Source: GCA-2701705 sp964342155
GTDB lineage: Bacteria; Pseudomonadota; Gammaproteobacteria; GCA-002705445; GCA-002716945
NCBI GenBank assembly: GCA_964342155.1
Contig: CAYFEQ010000014.1
Span: 1 to 20,221 of the forward strand
Length of the DNA stretch: 20,221 nt
Reading direction: 5' to 3'
Positions 6,783 to 14,481 of the stretch are shown here, one piece after another. The number at the start of each line of letters is the position of its first letter. Position 1 is the first letter of the stretch. The translations under genes and the position numbers were made by a program. The notes under the pieces were generated by a model. It worked only from the letters and a program-made list of their open reading frames with translations, was not told where the DNA came from and ran no database searches.

Positions 6783-7472
6783 CTAATCTATAGTAATTCT
6801 GTCATCAAAAACAAAACACTTTCCTTTCCATTTCGATTTAGGCATATTTTCATTGATATAATTTATGATACCTCCATCTAGTTGTATAATCTGATTGAAT
6901 CCAAAATTATTTAATAACATAGCTGCTTTTTCACATCTTATTCCGCCTGTACAGAATATTGCAACTTTATTTTTTTTATCTATATTCTTAAGTTTATCTT
7001 GACTAGTTTGTAAATCATTGAAGTTGAGCAAATCTAAACCAATTGCATTTTCAAATGTACCAAGTGCATGTTCAAATTTATTTCTAATATCAAGCAATGT
7101 TATGTCTTCATCTAACAATCTATGCCAATCCTCTGGTTTCAATCGAATACTCTTTTCAATAAATTTCTTATCTATATTAAAGCCTATTTTTATAATTTCT
7201 TTTTTTATTTTTACTTTTAATCGCTTGAATGCCATTTCTTTTATCATTGATTGATTTATATGTATATTTTTTATATCTATGACTTTGTTTATGAAACTTA
7301 TCGATTCTTTAATTCTATCTTTTTTTCCACAAATGTTTATATTGATGCCCTCACTTGCTAAAAGCACTGTACCCTTTATGTCTCTTATAGATAGGTAATC
7401 ATGAATCTTTTGCCTAATAATATCCAGACTATCTAATTCTTTGAATTTATAAAAATTTATTATTATATACAT
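6783..7472 (-). CDS. trhO: TrhO-type tRNA uridine hydroxylase (short form)
   Basis: A rhodanese-domain protein of the YceA/TrhO family, which makes 5-hydroxyuridine at the tRNA wobble position U34. The N-terminal acylphosphatase-like part shows GTVLLASEGINI (34-45). The rhodanese part shows LLDIRNKFEHALGTFENA and the active site FCTGGIRCEKAA with Cys174 and Cys180, followed by QLDGGI. It has 229 aa and stops at VFDDRITID, just where longer family members such as the roughly 350-aa E. coli protein continue into a Cys-rich C-terminal region. That tail is absent. The ATG directly abuts the stop codon of the O-methyltransferase gene (TAAATG), so it is probably the last gene of the minus-strand run. 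Confidence 0.92.
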   Translation of the reverse strand: MYIIINFYKFKELDSLDIIRQKIHDYLSIRDIKGTVLLASEGININICGKKDRIKESISFINKVIDIKNIHINQSMIKEMAFKRLKVKIKKEIIKIGFNIDKKFIEKSIRLKPEDWHRLLDEDITLLDIRNKFEHALGTFENAIGLDLLNFNDLQTSQDKLKNIDKKNKVAIFCTGGIRCEKAAMLLNNFGFNQIIQLDGGIINYINENMPKSKWKGKCFVFDDRITID

Positions 7473-8165
7473 TTACTTTTTTATACACAAAGTCATGCCA
7501 TCATAAATTGTCAGAATACAATGTTCAACTCTATTATCTTTTTTTATATGTTTATTTAGCGCTTTTATTGATTCAGTACTTTTTGATTTATCACTCTCAT
7601 CTATAACTTTCCCTTTCCAAATAGTATTATCTATTGCTATTAAACCTCCTTGTTTTAATAGTGTTAAAGAATCCTCATAATATTTTATATAATTATTCTT
7701 ATCAGCATCTATAAAAATAAAATCAAAAGTATTGTTCATTGATTCAGTAAGATTATTTAATGTAAGACAAGCATCTCCTAAAATTAGTTCTATTTTTTTA
7801 TCTACTTTAGCAAGCTTCCAATATTTTTTTGCGATTTGGGTATATTCATCGCTGGTATCTAGCGCATACAACATTCCATCACTTGGCAAACCACTTGCGA
7901 TACAAATTGAACTATATCCAGTAAAAACACCAATCTCTAAACACCTTTTAAATCTTCCAAGTTCGCAGAGCATTTTTAGTAAAACTCCCTGTGCTGCACC
8001 AACTTGCATAATTGCTAGAGGACCAAATTTTTTTGTTTCTTTTCTTAATGCTGATAATAAGTCTGATTCAGTGTAACCGACTGAATCTATATAATTTCTA
8101 AGAGATGTAGCATCAATACTTAAGGTTTTATTTTGCAACTTAATTTCTTCTTGCTTCAAGCTCAA
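7473..8165 (-). CDS. Class I SAM-dependent O-methyltransferase (CCoAOMT-like)
   Basis: A metal-dependent small-molecule O-methyltransferase of the catechol/caffeoyl-CoA OMT fold, 230 aa. SAM-binding motif I is CLEIGVFTGYSS (75-86). The acidic residue after strand 2 lies in ALDTSDE. The metal-binding residues are D153 in FIDADKNNY and D179/N180 in IAIDNTIWKG. The substrate cannot be read from sequence. The start is uncertain: the chosen TTG at 8165 overlaps yceI by 26 bases, and a TTG nine codons downstream (L10) has a purine-rich stretch before it. It lies between YceI and TrhO in a tightly packed run, so it could modify either the nearby pathway product or something unrelated. Confidence 0.9.
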   Translation of the reverse strand: MSLKQEEIKLQNKTLSIDATSLRNYIDSVGYTESDLLSALRKETKKFGPLAIMQVGAAQGVLLKMLCELGRFKRCLEIGVFTGYSSICIASGLPSDGMLYALDTSDEYTQIAKKYWKLAKVDKKIELILGDACLTLNNLTESMNNTFDFIFIDADKNNYIKYYEDSLTLLKQGGLIAIDNTIWKGKVIDESDKSKSTESIKALNKHIKKDNRVEHCILTIYDGMTLCIKK

Positions 8166-8721
8166 TTATTAGATCGATTGTATCGCCAACTAGATTCTTT
8201 TTTACAGCATACATCATACCAAAGTCAGATCTTTTAAAGCTACCTCTCGCAGATATACCCATAACTATTGGTGGATTAAAACCAAACGGATATGGCCCTA
8301 TCTTATTTATTTTTCCTTTAAGCACAATGTCTTTTGTTATTCCAAGTAGAGTTAATTGACCATTGATAGTAGTTTCATTATCAGTAATTTTTATAATATC
8401 TGCAGTGAAAATCATTTGAGGAAATTTTCCTACATCTAAAAAATCTGGGCTTCTTAAATGAGAATCTCTTTTTTCATGATTCGTATAAACACTTGAGGTA
8501 TCCACAATTATTTTAACGTTTGTAATTTGATTCTGTTTATCATCATGAATAAAATCACCATTTATCTTTCTGAACATACCCAATGTTTTTGCATAACCTG
8601 CATGTTCAACTAGAAACCCAAGACTAAAATGCTCTTCATCTATTTCATAATTGTATTCTTGTGAGAAGCACAGAGTAGGAAATAAAATAATAGCCAAAAT
8701 ATATTTATTGAGTACTTTCAT
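8140..8721 (-). CDS. YceI-family periplasmic protein
   Basis: A secreted lipocalin-like protein, 193 aa, with a signal peptide at 1-20 (cut expected in CFS-QEY). The mature part starts with the typical YceI opening YEIDEEHFSLGFLVEHAGYAKTLG-type strands and contains SSVYTNHEKRDSHLRSPDFLDVGKFPQ. It ends with the FGM..V....GDTIDL pattern. YceI proteins bind long polyisoprenoid or amphiphilic molecules in a beta-barrel cavity. The region before C18 lacks a proper lipobox. It overlaps the CDP-alcohol phosphatidyltransferase by 17 bases and the O-methyltransferase by 26, suggesting one transcript. A role in carrying a lipid-linked pathway intermediate is inference. Confidence 0.93.
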   Translation of the reverse strand: MKVLNKYILAIILFPTLCFSQEYNYEIDEEHFSLGFLVEHAGYAKTLGMFRKINGDFIHDDKQNQITNVKIIVDTSSVYTNHEKRDSHLRSPDFLDVGKFPQMIFTADIIKITDNETTINGQLTLLGITKDIVLKGKINKIGPYPFGFNPPIVMGISARGSFKRSDFGMMYAVKKNLVGDTIDLIIELEARRN

Positions 8722-9442
8722 TTTTAAATTCTCTATTATTCATATATAACCAAATTATATCTTTTAAAAAAGAGAAAGTAATTAATAAAATTGAAGAAAT
8801 GATGGCCGCCATTATTAAGGATTTATTCAAATCAGATAAATGGCAGCAGATTAAAAGGATACTCACACCTGAGCATATAAATTTCCTCCTAAAACTTTCG
8901 GGCAGAGATGAATTAAGCCATTCAAACCTAAACTGTAATATAAAAAAAACATATCTAAATAGAGGTATTAAAAATACATACAAACCTACATTGAAATTTT
9001 TGTATAATGAAAAGGTCAGCAGACAAAGAAGGAAAGTGTCTATTTCTAAATCAAACTTTTTTCCGAACTCAGAAACCTGATTTAAGAATCTTGCTAAAAA
9101 ACCATCTATAGCATCAAGTATAAGAGAAATAAAAAATATAAAGGCTAGCACATTCGTATAATTATTTCTGTCATTAACAATATTAAATGATTCTATATTA
9201 ATAATAATGGAAAGCAGAAGAATATTAATTATAGTCCTGCTATATGTAATGATTGAAGCATAAGTAAAAGATTTTTGAGAGTATTTGATATGAAAATAAA
9301 ATATAATCAACGAAATAATTAAAAAAAATAATGTATTTTGTAGTAAAATATAAAAGGTTAATAAGTCCTGAAAAACTATAAATGATATTAAAACTAGATA
9401 TATATAACCAAATAAAATGTAATTTATTATATTTTGTTTCAT
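8705..9442 (-). CDS. CDP-alcohol phosphatidyltransferase family membrane enzyme
   Basis: An integral membrane enzyme that transfers a phosphatidyl or similar phospho-alcohol group from a CDP-activated donor. The 245-aa protein carries the complete signature D(x2)DG(x2)AR(x8)G(x3)D(x3)D in hydrophobic surroundings, with D110, D113, G114, A117, R118, G127, D131 and D135. The last two Asp are catalytic/metal ligands. About six membrane helices are visible. It is not an obvious PgsA or PssA: the loop and flanks do not match what I recall of these, and the context is unlike them. It is the first gene of the minus-strand run, with its start 40 bp from the divergent dehydrogenase gene. The acceptor alcohol is unknown and may come from the adjoining pathway. 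Confidence 0.9.
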   Translation of the reverse strand: MKQNIINYILFGYIYLVLISFIVFQDLLTFYILLQNTLFFLIISLIIFYFHIKYSQKSFTYASIITYSRTIINILLLSIIINIESFNIVNDRNNYTNVLAFIFFISLILDAIDGFLARFLNQVSEFGKKFDLEIDTFLLCLLTFSLYKNFNVGLYVFLIPLFRYVFFILQFRFEWLNSSLPESFRRKFICSGVSILLICCHLSDLNKSLIMAAIISSILLITFSFLKDIIWLYMNNREFKNESTQ

Positions 9443-9482
9443 TAATTATTAATACTACAAACAATATAAAAATACTATCAAA
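9443..9482. promoter_or_regulatory. 40-bp divergent promoter region
   Basis: This gap drives both gene runs. On the plus strand TATAAA (9465-9470) lies 12 bases before the dehydrogenase ATG, with a weak TTAATT at -35 spacing. On the minus strand TTGATA (9481-9476) and TAGTAT (9457-9452) are 18 bp apart. Both predicted transcripts would have leaders of only a few bases, in keeping with the absence of SD sites. The two elements overlap, so the runs may be co-regulated. The matches are modest and the sequence is AT-rich. Confidence 0.35.
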
Positions 9483-10457
9483 ATGAAAAAAATTAATGTT
9501 AAGTCTTTTTGGATAAAAAAAAGGAATTCAGGTTTTATAAAAAAACATATTATAAATCCACCAAAAAAATCTGAGGTGCTTATTAAAACAATTTATTCTG
9601 GAATAAGTTTTGGTACAGAAAAAATTGTATTTACTGGATCTGTGCCTAAGAGTCAAATTAAAATGATGAGATGCCCACACCAAGAAGGTGAATTTGGTTC
9701 TGATGTGAAGTATGGCTATATGAATGTAGGCAAAGTAATTGAAGGCTCAAAAGAATTTAAAGATAAATTTGTTTATACATTATTTCCACACCAAGATTTT
9801 TTTGTACTGAGAGAAGAAGAATTAGTTATTATTCCTTCATCCGTACCAAAGAAAAGATGTCTCTTAACTGCAAACATGGAAACAAGTTTGAATGCTATTT
9901 GGGATACATTGCCAAGCCCTGGGGATAAAGCAATTGTTATAGGGGCAGGTATAGTAGGTATATTAACGGCATATCTTCTTAAATCAATAAAAGGTATGGA
10001 TGTAACAATTATAGATACTGATAAAGTTAAGGCTAAGTATGCTAAACATTTTGGAATAAATTTTCAAGATAGAATTCGTAAATGCCCTAAAGCTAATTTT
10101 ATTTATGAATGTTCAGGTAATCCAAATGTCTTGAATTCCCTATCAACTTTATCTGAAGAAGAAGCCACAATTTGCATTTTGAGCTGGTATGGTAATCAGA
10201 TTTCTAAAAATAAATTCGGTGAAGATTTCTTGTCAAAGAGATTAAAAATAATTTTTTCTCAGGTCTCAAAGATTCCACAGAACCGTATTAAACAATGGAA
10301 TAATAAATCTAGAAGGGAGCTTGCAATAGGATTATTAAGTGATAAAAAATTAGATAAATTAATAGAAAAAAAGGAAATTAAGTTTGCTAATTTGGAAAAA
10401 TTTTTTAAGAATAATAAGGGTAAAAACTATATGTGCAATGTAGTTTCATATAATTAA
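9483..10457 (+). CDS. MDR-superfamily (zinc-type) dehydrogenase, BchC-like group
   Basis: A medium-chain dehydrogenase/reductase homologue of 324 aa. It has an N-terminal GroES-like part with YSGISFGTEKIVFTG (38-52), QEGEFGSDVKYGYMNVGKV (67-85) and FPHQDFF (101-107). The NAD(P)-binding Rossmann part follows, with IGAGIVGILTAYLL (153-166). The canonical GHE zinc motif and the four-Cys structural zinc loop of ordinary alcohol dehydrogenases are not present. The pattern recalls the BchC-like group, a resemblance from memory. It opens the plus-strand run and ends one base before the PTPS-like ATG. It probably oxidises or reduces an alcohol/carbonyl on the pathway intermediate; the substrate is unknown. 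Confidence 0.85.
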   Translation: MKKINVKSFWIKKRNSGFIKKHIINPPKKSEVLIKTIYSGISFGTEKIVFTGSVPKSQIKMMRCPHQEGEFGSDVKYGYMNVGKVIEGSKEFKDKFVYTLFPHQDFFVLREEELVIIPSSVPKKRCLLTANMETSLNAIWDTLPSPGDKAIVIGAGIVGILTAYLLKSIKGMDVTIIDTDKVKAKYAKHFGINFQDRIRKCPKANFIYECSGNPNVLNSLSTLSEEEATICILSWYGNQISKNKFGEDFLSKRLKIIFSQVSKIPQNRIKQWNNKSRRELAIGLLSDKKLDKLIEKKEIKFANLEKFFKNNKGKNYMCNVVSYN

Positions 10458-10458
10458 A

Positions 10459-10854
10459 ATGTTTGAAGTAAAAATTAGAGATCATTTATTTATAGCGCAT
10501 AGTCTGAAAGATGATTTTTTTGGTGATGCAAAAAATCTACATGGCGCCACTTATGTAATAGATCTAATTATATGTTCTGAAGACATAGATGAAAAAAATG
10601 TAGTAATAGATATAGGCCTTGCATCAGATATATTGAAAAAATGTATTTCTACTTATAATTATAAAAACCTTGATGATATTAAAAAGTTCTCAAACTCAAT
10701 AACCACTACAGAGTTTATGTCAAAAGTTATAGTAGATGACTATGTTTTGGAACTTAAGAAAATAAATTTTAATACTGAAAATTTAATATCAATTAAAGCT
10801 ATACTCAACGAATCACATATTGCATCTGCTTCCTATATGAAAAATTTTAAGTAA
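10459..10854 (+). CDS. 6-pyruvoyl-tetrahydropterin synthase (PTPS)/QueD-fold homologue, non-canonical active site
   Basis: A 131-aa protein with the PTPS/6-carboxytetrahydropterin synthase pattern. It shows FIAHSL (11-16), NLHGATYVIDL (26-36), VVIDIGLASDILK (48-60), NLDDI, TTTEF (102-106 region) and a C-terminal NESHIASASY. True PTPS/QueD enzymes bind zinc with three His, two in an HGH motif preceded by a catalytic Cys. Here the first His (H14) and the first His of the pair (H28) remain. The second is Ala30, and the catalytic Cys position reads Asp-Ala-Lys-Asn. The pterin-anchoring Glu region (NES) is kept. It probably uses a pterin-like or related substrate but a different chemistry from QueD. 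Its place between a dehydrogenase and a glycosyltransferase, not queuosine genes, agrees. Family confidence is good; reaction unknown. Confidence 0.85.
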   Translation: MFEVKIRDHLFIAHSLKDDFFGDAKNLHGATYVIDLIICSEDIDEKNVVIDIGLASDILKKCISTYNYKNLDDIKKFSNSITTTEFMSKVIVDDYVLELKKINFNTENLISIKAILNESHIASASYMKNFK

Positions 10855-11867
10855 TGAAAAAGTTTTTTTTCATTATTCCGGAATTTCCTGAAACAGTAAC
10901 TGGAGGAACACTATACGATCTAACTTTATTAGGAGAATTAAGGAATAAATATTTTCCTATAAAAAAAGTCTCTGTGAATTTTACACCAAAGAGAAGTAAT
11001 TTACGTATCCTATCAAGAATATTTAATTTACCAAAGAACTCTACTTTATGTATTGATGGTCTCTTAGCTCCCTATCTTAAGAATAGTATAAAAAATCTTT
11101 GTGAAAAATTTAATATTATCCTTTTAATTCATCATCCAGTAACGCAAGAAAATAATATTCAGCCACTTTTAAACTTAAAGGATTACTTTGTTGAAAGGAG
11201 CATATTTAATAAAAAATTAAAAATTATTACGGTCAGTAAGTTTATAAAAAAACAATTATATAAATATACAAATAATTTTAAAATTATCCATGTTGCTGAA
11301 CCAGGTATAGAGGAAGTTTTTTTTGAAGATTATGAGTACAAAAATACAAGAAATATCATTGCTATTGGTAATATTATACCAAGAAAAGGATACCATCTTC
11401 TTTTAGAAGCTTTATCAGATGTATCAGAAGATTGGTTTTTAACTATAGTTGGAAATTATGATATTAATAAATCATATTTCCAAACCTTAAACTCGAAAAT
11501 AAAAAAATATAAAATGCATAATAAAATTAAATTTACTGGAGTTATTCCAAGAGAAGAAATGATAGAACGTATGCGTAATTCAAAATTATTTGTTTTACCT
11601 ACATTATTTGAAGGATATGGAATGTCGATACTGGAAGCTGCTATCATGGGATTACATGTGATAACAAGCGATTTACCTGTTTTAAGAGAATCTCTAAAGG
11701 GTAAAAATGTACAGTTTATAAATTGTTTACAACAATCAGCGCTTTCTTCAGCCATCCAAGATAGTCTTAAAAATGATTATCCATATAAAAGTACAGCAGA
11801 TAAATATATGCATAGTTGGTCGAATACCAGAAAAAAATTTCTAGAGGCTGTAAATGGAAAAAAATAG
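10854..11867 (+). CDS. GT4-family glycosyltransferase
   Basis: A GT-B fold retaining glycosyltransferase of 337 aa. Near the N-terminus is a Gly-rich acceptor/donor loop (VTGGTLYDL). LIHHP (91-95) and VAEPGIEEVFF (147-157) follow. The donor-binding C-terminal domain begins at AIGNIIPRKGYHLLLEA (170-186), and the EX7E motif E253-x7-E261 lies in LFEGYGMSILEAA. It transfers a sugar from a nucleotide-sugar to an unknown acceptor. The start overlaps the PTPS-like stop by one base and the end overlaps the methyltransferase by 14 bases, so it clearly belongs to the same operon. An intermediate from the PTPS-like step is the obvious candidate acceptor, but that is inference. Confidence 0.93.
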   Translation: MKKFFFIIPEFPETVTGGTLYDLTLLGELRNKYFPIKKVSVNFTPKRSNLRILSRIFNLPKNSTLCIDGLLAPYLKNSIKNLCEKFNIILLIHHPVTQENNIQPLLNLKDYFVERSIFNKKLKIITVSKFIKKQLYKYTNNFKIIHVAEPGIEEVFFEDYEYKNTRNIIAIGNIIPRKGYHLLLEALSDVSEDWFLTIVGNYDINKSYFQTLNSKIKKYKMHNKIKFTGVIPREEMIERMRNSKLFVLPTLFEGYGMSILEAAIMGLHVITSDLPVLRESLKGKNVQFINCLQQSALSSAIQDSLKNDYPYKSTADKYMHSWSNTRKKFLEAVNGKK

Positions 11868-12726
11868 ATTTAATGAATCATGGTTAACTGAAAGAGAATT
11901 TTTTGATCATCAATCCAGAAGTAATCTATTGATGAATGAAATAAAAAAGGATTCGAAGGTAATAAATAATCTTGTTGATTTAGGTTGTGGCACAGGATCT
12001 TTCTTAAGATGGTATATTTGTAAAAAGCTGACTTTTGATACTGGAATGCTTATAGACAATGATCGAAAACTATTAAATTCAATAGGTCCTATTTTTAGAA
12101 GGTTTTTTAAAGATAAAAACTGCACAATAAAAAAATTAGATACTAATAAATATCAGTTTTTTGATTTATCATTTCAGCAATCATCTAAAATATTATTAAA
12201 TAATAAAGATCTATTTAATTTATCTTTTAAATTTAATCAGTATGATTTAATAAGCCTTTCAGCACTTGCTGATCTTTTATCAAAAAAATATATAAAGAAA
12301 CTATTATCAAGTGTGGATAAAGACAAATATATATATTTTTCATTATGTTTCAATGGGAAGATTAAATGGCTACCTACAAATGAATTTGATAAATATATAA
12401 CTAGACAGTTTAATCGACACCAAATACAGAATAAAGGCTTTGGCATTGCATTGGGTAGTGAGAATATTAAGTATATTGAATCAATAGCAAAAGAAAAATC
12501 TTATTCCTTTTTTAAAAAAGACTCTTCTTGGAAGATTGATACATTTTCTAATAAATCAAAACTATTTCAACAGAAATATCTTCGAATAGTTTCAAATGCA
12601 TTAAAAAATGATGACAGAACAGATAAGAATATTCTTAAATTATGGATATCAAAAAGAATGGAGTTAATAAAAAGTAAAAAATCAAAGCTAAATGTTGGGC
12701 ATAATGATATTTTAATTAAGACATGA
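11854..12726 (+). CDS. Class I SAM-dependent methyltransferase
   Basis: A 290-aa methyltransferase with motif I LVDLGCGTGSF (40-50), an acidic residue after strand 2 (LIDNDRKLL), and a strand-4 region YDLISLSALADLLS. The C-terminal half (WLPTNEFDKYITRQFNRHQ) is less typical and probably forms the substrate lid. No substrate can be assigned. It overlaps the glycosyltransferase by 14 bases and the membrane protein downstream by four (ATGA), which fixes it in this operon. Confidence 0.88.
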   Translation: MEKNRFNESWLTEREFFDHQSRSNLLMNEIKKDSKVINNLVDLGCGTGSFLRWYICKKLTFDTGMLIDNDRKLLNSIGPIFRRFFKDKNCTIKKLDTNKYQFFDLSFQQSSKILLNNKDLFNLSFKFNQYDLISLSALADLLSKKYIKKLLSSVDKDKYIYFSLCFNGKIKWLPTNEFDKYITRQFNRHQIQNKGFGIALGSENIKYIESIAKEKSYSFFKKDSSWKIDTFSNKSKLFQQKYLRIVSNALKNDDRTDKNILKLWISKRMELIKSKKSKLNVGHNDILIKT

Positions 12727-13619
12727 AAAAATTTTTTATAATAATAAAATATTTAATTTCTCTTGGACTTTTATACTTAATATTTAAAAATTATGGCAAT
12801 GATTTTCTAAGACTTATCCAAGTAATAGAATTAAAGTATATAGCTATTGTTATTGTTATCAGTATTTTACAATATATATTTTCAGCATACAGATGGATGT
12901 ATATTTCTAAATTTACTAATTTAGAGATATCATTTTCTTATTCATTAAAATTTTATTATATTTCAAATTTCTTAAATAATGTCCTACCTGGAGGAATTTT
13001 GGGTGATCTATATAGGATATATCATACCTCAGAGGATAAAAGAAAATTGATAGAATTAGGAAAATCATTTCAATCTGTTTTATTTGAAAGACTTTCTGGA
13101 CAATTAGTCTTATTCATAGTTTTTTTGACTTCGCTGACATTTTATTTTCTTTTTTATGAAAAATATGTTGCTTTCTTTTACTTACTGTTAATGATGTCTA
13201 TAATAATTATTATTGGAAAACTACTCTTAAGAAAAAAATTTAAGAACTTCTTTAAAAGAAATATTTTTGGCAAAAACTTTTCATCAATATTTTCTGGATC
13301 TATATTTTGGCAACATTTTTTCTATTCATTCTTTGTAATATCATCATATATTTCAATATATGTCATAACTGCTTTATCGTTAAAACTTAATATAGACTAT
13401 TTCTCTTTTCTTGTTTTTACTCCTTTGATACTTTTTTCTATGAGTATTCCAATTAGTGTTGGAGGGTGGGGTGTTAGAGAAGTGACAGCATTGTTGGTAT
13501 CATTTTTGTTGGGTCTATCAGCTAGCGCGAGCGTTACTGTTTCAATAGTTTATGGCCTTCTTAATTTCCTATGCTCTCTACCTGGTTTAATCTTTATGTA
13601 TTATATGCCGACTAGATGA
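12723..13619 (+). CDS. LPG-synthase-TM / YbhN-like (UPF0104) membrane protein
   Basis: A polytopic inner-membrane protein of 298 aa with about eight helices, homologous to the membrane domain of lysyl-phosphatidylglycerol synthase/flippase (AglD/MprF N-terminal type). Diagnostic parts are FLNNVLPGGILGDLYRI, FERLSGQ, and PISVGGWGVREVTALL followed by LSASASVTVSIVYGL. There is no aminoacyl-transferase domain, so a lipid or glycolipid flippase-like role is more likely than lysyl transfer. It ends the plus-strand run and overlaps the RibD-type gene tail to tail by eight bases. Confidence 0.9.
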   Translation: MKKFFIIIKYLISLGLLYLIFKNYGNDFLRLIQVIELKYIAIVIVISILQYIFSAYRWMYISKFTNLEISFSYSLKFYYISNFLNNVLPGGILGDLYRIYHTSEDKRKLIELGKSFQSVLFERLSGQLVLFIVFLTSLTFYFLFYEKYVAFFYLLLMMSIIIIIGKLLLRKKFKNFFKRNIFGKNFSSIFSGSIFWQHFFYSFFVISSYISIYVITALSLKLNIDYFSFLVFTPLILFSMSIPISVGGWGVREVTALLVSFLLGLSASASVTVSIVYGLLNFLCSLPGLIFMYYMPTR

Positions 13620-14481
13620 CGGGTTCTATATCACACAGTATGTCATTTTCCATTTTGAAGTATTGAATTTTATGCCTCTTAAAATCTTTAATAAATTTTT
13701 TCTTTTCAATTAGAAAACTATTCTTGCCATCACCAACCACAACAGGTGATATACATAAATGTAATCTATTCAATATACCGTTCTTATAAAAATTTGATAT
13801 TGTATAACCTCCGCCTTCTACAAAAATAATTCTTTTATTTAATTTTTTAAATAAAGAAATTAGGTTATTTGATTTAAAACCGTTTTTTGATGCTGATATA
13901 TAAAAAGAATTTTTCTTCTCTTTAGTTTTATTAGAAACTATCTTAAAACTATTGTTATCAGGATTCTTAAAAACCTTTTCTGTTCCTTTTATTTTATTTT
14001 TAGGATCAAGAATAAGCCTCATGGGATTATTACCTTTGACCAATCTTGTTGTAAGCATAGGATTATCATATAAGACTGTATTTGCTCCGACCAAAATTAC
14101 ATCCGAGATAGCTCTTATACGATGAATATGTTCTATATTAGCTTTACAGCTAATATATTTTGATTCACCAGAATGTGTTGCAATGAAACCATCTAAGGTC
14201 TGTGCAAGATGGCCAATAATATAGGGGTTTTTGTTATTTAGAATTATTGGTAAAAATATATCAAACAACTCTTTAATTTTATCATTAACATGAAAATTCT
14301 TTTTTATAATTTTTCTCTTGCTGAAGTCATAAGTAAAAGCATTCTTATTATTTTTTATTATAATTGTTTTCGCTGCTTTTTTATTTTGATTAAATGCAGA
14401 CTTGGCATTTAAAATTAGTGACCATGCTTGATTTTTTGTTATACTAAGTTTATTAAATAATTTTTTTTTACTATATGTCAT
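13612..14481 (-). CDS. RibD C-terminal-type reductase (DHFR fold)
   Basis: A 289-aa protein whose residues 86-289 form a RibD reductase/DHFR-like domain. It shows GHLAQTLDGFIATHSGESKYIS (90-111), HRIRAISDVILVGANTV followed by LYDNPMLTTR (120-146), RLILDP (155-160), and the NADPH-binding VEGGGYTISNF (221-231). The first 85 residues are Lys/Asn-rich and lack the RibD deaminase zinc motifs, so this is not bifunctional RibD. The family reduces a ribosylamino-pyrimidine or a pterin/folate-like compound with NADPH. Together with the PTPS-like gene it points to pteridine or pyrimidine chemistry rather than plain riboflavin synthesis. It overlaps genes at both ends: eight bases with the flippase-like gene and seven with the small membrane protein. 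Confidence 0.87.
   Translation of the reverse strand: MTYSKKKLFNKLSITKNQAWSLILNAKSAFNQNKKAAKTIIIKNNKNAFTYDFSKRKIIKKNFHVNDKIKELFDIFLPIILNNKNPYIIGHLAQTLDGFIATHSGESKYISCKANIEHIHRIRAISDVILVGANTVLYDNPMLTTRLVKGNNPMRLILDPKNKIKGTEKVFKNPDNNSFKIVSNKTKEKKNSFYISASKNGFKSNNLISLFKKLNKRIIFVEGGGYTISNFYKNGILNRLHLCISPVVVGDGKNSFLIEKKKFIKDFKRHKIQYFKMENDILCDIEPVI

Noticed and set aside
6773..6800. Terminator between ccmI and trhO
   Set aside because: Only a five-base AAATA/TATTT pairing with a two-base loop is seen. This cannot form a real terminator hairpin.
7732..8076. Plus-strand ORF of 114 codons
   Set aside because: It is antisense to the O-methyltransferase, whose motifs are intact. No independent coding support.
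8799..9080. Plus-strand ORF of 93 codons
   Set aside because: It lies wholly inside the CDP-alcohol phosphatidyltransferase gene on the other strand, which carries a complete family signature. The plus-strand translation has no recognisable features.
11456..11755. Minus-strand ORF of 99 codons
   Set aside because: It is antisense to the conserved C-terminal half of the glycosyltransferase.
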